Source of the DNA: CAWHPS01 sp963831235
Lineage (GTDB): Bacteria; Fibrobacterota; OXYB2-FULL-49-7; JAEUSG01
Assembly: GCA_963831235.1 (NCBI GenBank)
Contig: CAWHPS010000020.1
Coordinates: 1-17,246 of the forward strand
Direction of reading: 5' to 3'
DNA length: 17,246 bases
A model generated the notes under the pieces. That model saw nothing but the letters and a program-made list of their open reading frames with translations, had not been told where the DNA came from and did no database searches. This document shows positions 14,116-17,246 of the stretch, one piece after another; positions within the stretch are counted from its first letter, which is position 1; each line of letters opens with the position of its first letter. A program made the position numbers and the translations under genes.

Positions 14116-16251
14116 ATGAAATGGCTCAGGATAGCACTTATTTTTTGTTTGCTGACTTTTCTTTATCTAAAACTGCCCATTGTTTTCAGAGACTATGACT
14201 CATCAATCTTAAACCTTTTCCATAATATTAGAGGTTCTGTCAAGACCGACGGCAAGGTTGTAATTGCGGCCATTAATGATGCAAGTATCGTTGAATATGG
14301 AGACTGGCCCTGGAAAAGGACCAAAATCGCCGAACTTATTGATTCAATCGCTGCATGCAAACCATCAGTTATTGTTTTAAATTTCTACTTTAGAAAGAAA
14401 AGTACGCTCACAACAGATGAAAGGGACAAAGAGATCGTATTGAGTGAAAACAGGGCACTGTCAAATTCCATCCGCAAAGCCGGAAACGTAATCATTCCAT
14501 TTAATTTTGAAAAATTCCAGGATGAACAATCGGTCACGGCCCTTGAGGCCCCACCTGAAGAAATAATGCGATATAGCATCAGGAAAGTTACCAACACCTC
14601 ACAAGACATCGTAATTGTTCCGGCCAAAGTCATCCATTCTCCAGAACCTGAAATTGCCAAAAGCTCCAAAGGTCTAGGATTCAACAATGTTCTTGCGGGC
14701 ACGCAGCATTATTCCCTTCAAGCAGTACGTTATGGCAACAATTTCTTTCCGTCAATTGGTGTTGCCGCAGCAGCTGTTTATCTGCAGGGTGGAATGGACG
14801 AAACAACCCTTAACATTGGAAGCGACATTTCGTTTAGGTCCGGAATAAAAGCTCCAATAGACGATTACGGCATCAGTATGATTAATTTTTTTGGGCCCAA
14901 TGGCACATTCCCTAATTATACAGCATCTGAAATACTGGGAAGGAATTTTAATCCTGATTTGTTGCAAGATAAAATCGTTATTGTTGGTCTTACTGACAAG
15001 CGGAATGGCGAACCCAATAAAACCCCTTATTCGGACAACCTTCCTGCATCAGAACTTTGGGCAAACATAATAGAGAACATCCTGTCGCAAAATACTCCGT
15101 TCATATTGTTCTCTAACATGATTCTCATGCTTGTTTTGCCTTTGTTAATTATCATCGGGATTTCATTTCTTACAAATTGGTGCCTGTCCTTACGCTTCAA
15201 GAAAGCGCTTATGGCCGTTGCGGCTGCGTTTCTTTTTATCCTTGTTTTGAGTTTTGCCCTGTTCCTTTTCAATATGTGGTTTTCAGCGCTTATTCCCATT
15301 TCCTATCTATTCGGTTTAGCCTTATTCCTTTTATTCAGATCTTACAGACACCCTGAATTAAACATGGCATCATCTTCCCAAGGTGCGAACGGATCCGGCT
15401 CCAATACTGCCCTTTTTACATCCCAGGGCAAACTTGTAAGAATCGGACGTTATCAGGTGCTCCAGGAAATCGGCAGCGGTTCAATGGGCACAGTTTATAA
15501 GGCACTGGATCCCAAGATTAATCGTACGATAGCCATCAAGACGCTTAAATATTCTGTCGCCTTAAGCGGTCGAAACGAACTTCGTGAACGTTTCTCACGC
15601 GAAGCGCATGCTGCAGGCACGCTCTCCCATTCCAATATTGTTACAATCTACGATTACGGCGAAACGGAAAATATGTCCTATATCGCAATGGAATACATCG
15701 AAGGCAAGAGCCTTGAAGAGAAACTTGCAGAGAAAAAGCGTCTGGAAAAAGATGAGGTCGTCAGGCTGATTAAACAAGTTGCACAAGGCCTCTCGGTAGC
15801 CCATGCGCAGGGGATTATACACCGGGACATAAAACCTGGAAATATCATGTTCATTGGAAACAGTGGCGACATAAAAATAATGGATTTCGGTGTGGCAAAG
15901 ATTGAATCCGCAACCATGACGGATACCGGTAAAACACTCGGCACACCATATTATATGTCACCGGAGCAATTCAATGGTGATGCAATTGATTTAAGGTCCG
16001 ATATATTCTCTCTTGGTGTTATTGCATACGAAGCGCTTTCCGGTGGAAAACCCTTTACAGGCGTCAACCTGTCCGCATTGTCGTACTCCATACTGCACAA
16101 AGAGCACCAGCCAATAACGGAAATTTGCCCTGATCTACCACAGGCCGTGAATGCGGTTTTTGACAAGGTGCTGTCAAAGGAACCTGAAACACGGTACAAA
16201 AGCGCGATTCAATTTGCCACAACCCTGTCAGACACACTTGCAATTCCATAA
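14116..16251 (+). CDS. CHASE2 sensor - three TM - Ser/Thr protein kinase
   Basis: This 711-aa membrane protein begins with one TM segment (about 3-22), then a CHASE2 domain outside the cytoplasm (about 25-325; VVIAAINDASIVEYGDWPWKR is the usual opening, DKIVIVGLTDKRN the usual end). Three TM segments follow (about 330-353, 364-385, 388-410). A Hanks-type kinase domain fills 443-705. Its key residues are intact: glycine loop GSGSMG (453-458), K475, catalytic HRDIKPGN (D571, N576), DFG (590-592) and SPE (615-617). It should phosphorylate cytoplasmic Ser/Thr targets in response to a periplasmic cue; the ligand is unknown. It is transcribed away from the flagellar-type group, and the 151-aa gene follows 27 bases later. 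Assignment is secure. Confidence 0.95.
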   Translation: MKWLRIALIFCLLTFLYLKLPIVFRDYDSSILNLFHNIRGSVKTDGKVVIAAINDASIVEYGDWPWKRTKIAELIDSIAACKPSVIVLNFYFRKKSTLTTDERDKEIVLSENRALSNSIRKAGNVIIPFNFEKFQDEQSVTALEAPPEEIMRYSIRKVTNTSQDIVIVPAKVIHSPEPEIAKSSKGLGFNNVLAGTQHYSLQAVRYGNNFFPSIGVAAAAVYLQGGMDETTLNIGSDISFRSGIKAPIDDYGISMINFFGPNGTFPNYTASEILGRNFNPDLLQDKIVIVGLTDKRNGEPNKTPYSDNLPASELWANIIENILSQNTPFILFSNMILMLVLPLLIIIGISFLTNWCLSLRFKKALMAVAAAFLFILVLSFALFLFNMWFSALIPISYLFGLALFLLFRSYRHPELNMASSSQGANGSGSNTALFTSQGKLVRIGRYQVLQEIGSGSMGTVYKALDPKINRTIAIKTLKYSVALSGRNELRERFSREAHAAGTLSHSNIVTIYDYGETENMSYIAMEYIEGKSLEEKLAEKKRLEKDEVVRLIKQVAQGLSVAHAQGIIHRDIKPGNIMFIGNSGDIKIMDFGVAKIESATMTDTGKTLGTPYYMSPEQFNGDAIDLRSDIFSLGVIAYEALSGGKPFTGVNLSALSYSILHKEHQPITEICPDLPQAVNAVFDKVLSKEPETRYKSAIQFATTLSDTLAIP

Positions 16252-16278
16252 AAACATAAACACTACCTAACAAACACC

Positions 16279-16734
16279 ATGCAAGACCTTGAGCTTATTC
16301 GAAAAAGACACGCATCCGGCGAACTCGACAACATAAAGGAACAACTGATTAATTTTCTTTCCATAAACAGGGATGAATTCTGGAAATTCCGTGAAAACGA
16401 GATTCGTGTCTGGAAAAAAGATATTAATCCATTCGTATGCCTTAAACTCTTCATTCTCGAAAAAAAGACCATAGATTTCAAATCAGAAATGATAAGTCAG
16501 GTTAACGAAATCAGGCGTGATATTGAATCAAGAGGTCAGGGACTTTCTGCCGCGGAAGTAGCGAAAATAAAGGAGGAATGGACGCTCAAAAATGCCGCAT
16601 CCTGGCGTGCTCACAGGATACTTGAGATTATCTACATACTTAACAGTAACCGCGAAACCTTCCTTAGGATCCTTTGTGAGGGAAAAGATCAGTCAGCGCA
16701 TCCTGAAAGCCCCTCATTATTAAATCAGAATTAA
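16279..16734 (+). CDS. Unknown 151-aa protein following the CHASE2 kinase
   Basis: I do not recognise this protein. It is charged and predicted largely alpha-helical, with no signal peptide or membrane segment, so it is probably cytoplasmic. Its visible motifs are a Lys/Arg-rich start (LELIRKRHASGELDNIKEQL), an aromatic middle (RDEFWKFRENEIRVWKKD), and a helix IRRDIESRGQGLSAAEVAKI. The last 15 residues look disordered (Ser/Pro/Asn-rich). It starts 27 bases after the kinase stop on the same strand, without an evident ribosome site, and could be co-transcribed as a kinase partner or substrate. The frame is open over its whole length and both neighbours use the same strand, which supports it being a gene. 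Confidence 0.7.
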   Translation: MQDLELIRKRHASGELDNIKEQLINFLSINRDEFWKFRENEIRVWKKDINPFVCLKLFILEKKTIDFKSEMISQVNEIRRDIESRGQGLSAAEVAKIKEEWTLKNAASWRAHRILEIIYILNSNRETFLRILCEGKDQSAHPESPSLLNQN

Positions 16735-16795
16735 TAAATTGCGAATATTTTCAAGTATTTCCCTAAATATTGACTTATAATTTTTCCGTTTTTAC

Positions 16796-16825
16796 TTGAT
16801 TCCGGTGTAAACTGGTTCCTATTTT
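16796..16825 (+). promoter_or_regulatory. Weak candidate promoter of the secreted Ig-like protein gene
   Basis: TTGATT (16796-16801) and TATTTT (16820-16825) are 18 bases apart, each matching four of six consensus positions. The start would lie near 16832, giving a leader of about 20 bases that includes the AAGGAG. The surrounding gap (16735-16852) is AT-rich and holds no clear terminator. Confidence 0.25.
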
Positions 16826-16852
16826 ATTTACTAATCAAAAAAGGAGTATTCC

Positions 16853-17246
16853 ATGTGTTACAAAGCCATCAACAGGAAAGTCCCTGTATTGTTCGGACTT
16901 TTCCTGACAGGCCTATTTTGTGTTGCCCAAAGTGCCGCAGTTTTTGTACAAGGCCCAGCATTGGAAAAACAGGGGGACAGCGCGATTTTAATTAATTTTA
17001 CAGTATCAGAATCCACTGATGTTGAGATTGGCATTGCAAATGCTTCCGGGAAAATCATAAACCATCTTGCCGCAGGAGTTTTGGGCGGCGAATATCCGCC
17101 TCCTGAGCCGCTTGTAACCGGCCTCACGCAAAGCATTATATGGAATATTACAGACGATGATGGAAATCGGGTGTTCGGTGACGATTATAAAGTACGTGTT
17201 CGCCTTGGAGTGAAGCCGAAATTTGTCTGGAAGAATGTAACAGACA
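16853..17246 (+). CDS. Secreted protein with FlgD-Ig-like domain (3' end missing)
   Basis: The ATG at 16853 has AAGGAG 7 bases upstream and opens a frame that runs out of the window (131 codons seen). A signal peptide is visible: MCYKAINRK, a hydrophobic core VPVLFGLFLTGLFCVA and a likely cut near QSA. The following beta-rich part (VEIGIANASGKIINHL, IIWNITDDDGNRVFGDDYKV) has the pattern of FlgD-Ig-like domains, where a strand, a GxxVxxL turn and a WDG/DxxG stretch with a final Y alternate. It may be the N-terminal domain of a larger exported protein, perhaps a repeat-type enzyme or propeller, but the rest is outside. Function unknown. Confidence 0.7.
   Translation, partial: MCYKAINRKVPVLFGLFLTGLFCVAQSAAVFVQGPALEKQGDSAILINFTVSESTDVEIGIANASGKIINHLAAGVLGGEYPPPEPLVTGLTQSIIWNITDDDGNRVFGDDYKVRVRLGVKPKFVWKNVTD

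Noticed and set aside
16745..16771. AATATTT...AAATATT inverted repeat after the 151-aa gene
   Set aside because: All A/T pairs with a 14-base loop and no convincing T tract; likely chance in AT-rich sequence.
16858..17136. Minus-strand 92-aa open frame opposite the secreted protein
   Set aside because: The plus strand has a strong ribosome site, signal peptide and beta-domain pattern; this frame does not.
1..17246. Search for CRISPR arrays, tRNAs, transposases, attachment sites and direct repeats
   Set aside because: No regularly spaced repeats, cloverleaf-like stretches or transposase motifs were seen by eye; a computed search was not possible.

Overview
The window looks like chromosomal DNA of a Gram-negative, probably flagellated bacterium that I cannot place taxonomically with confidence. 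The evidence is a lipoprotein of the periplasmic SurA/PpiC chaperone type, a FliK-like hook-length protein next to a free FlhB C-terminal lobe, and a CHASE2 Ser/Thr kinase. Codon usage is even and moderately AT-rich. A deep-branching lineage such as the Fibrobacterota/Chitinivibrionia neighbourhood is possible, but that is a guess. There are no tRNAs, rRNAs, insertion sequences, prophage genes or CRISPR repeats. No gene-free stretch exceeds about 120 bases.

Layout. (1) Bases 2-928 (+) hold the 3' part of a DUF362/ferredoxin-type iron-sulfur protein. (2) The minus-strand block 951-5190 holds a GH20-type hexosaminidase without signal peptide, an FmdB-type zinc ribbon and recG. (3) Bases 5252-7534 (-) encode a large lipoprotein with two SurA-like N modules, a PpiC domain and C-terminal TPRs. 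An intrinsic terminator lies after it, right against the recG start. (4) Bases 7564-9516 (-) form a compact partner-switching operon: a 105-aa unknown, an RsbW-like ATPase whose two halves lie in different frames, a STAS-ATPase fusion and a stand-alone STAS protein. (5) Bases 9608-13972 (-) hold a flagellar-type group: a two-TM protein with a DUF2802-like tail, FliK-like, FlhB-C-like and an exported CsgG/LpoB-like protein. (6) Bases 14116-17246 (+), divergent, encode a CHASE2-3TM-Ser/Thr kinase, a 151-aa unknown and the start of a secreted protein with a FlgD-Ig-like domain.

How it may fit together (inference): two signalling layers, the STAS/ATPase partner switch and the CHASE2 kinase, flank a small set of accessory flagellar or envelope genes, so they may control motility or envelope state. 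No PP2C phosphatase or sigma factor is in the window, so the partner-switch output is unknown. The most unusual points are the split ATPase (one extra base would explain it), the STAS-ATPase fusion beside its own paralogue, the terminator abutting recG, and the apparently leaderless CHASE2 kinase gene.
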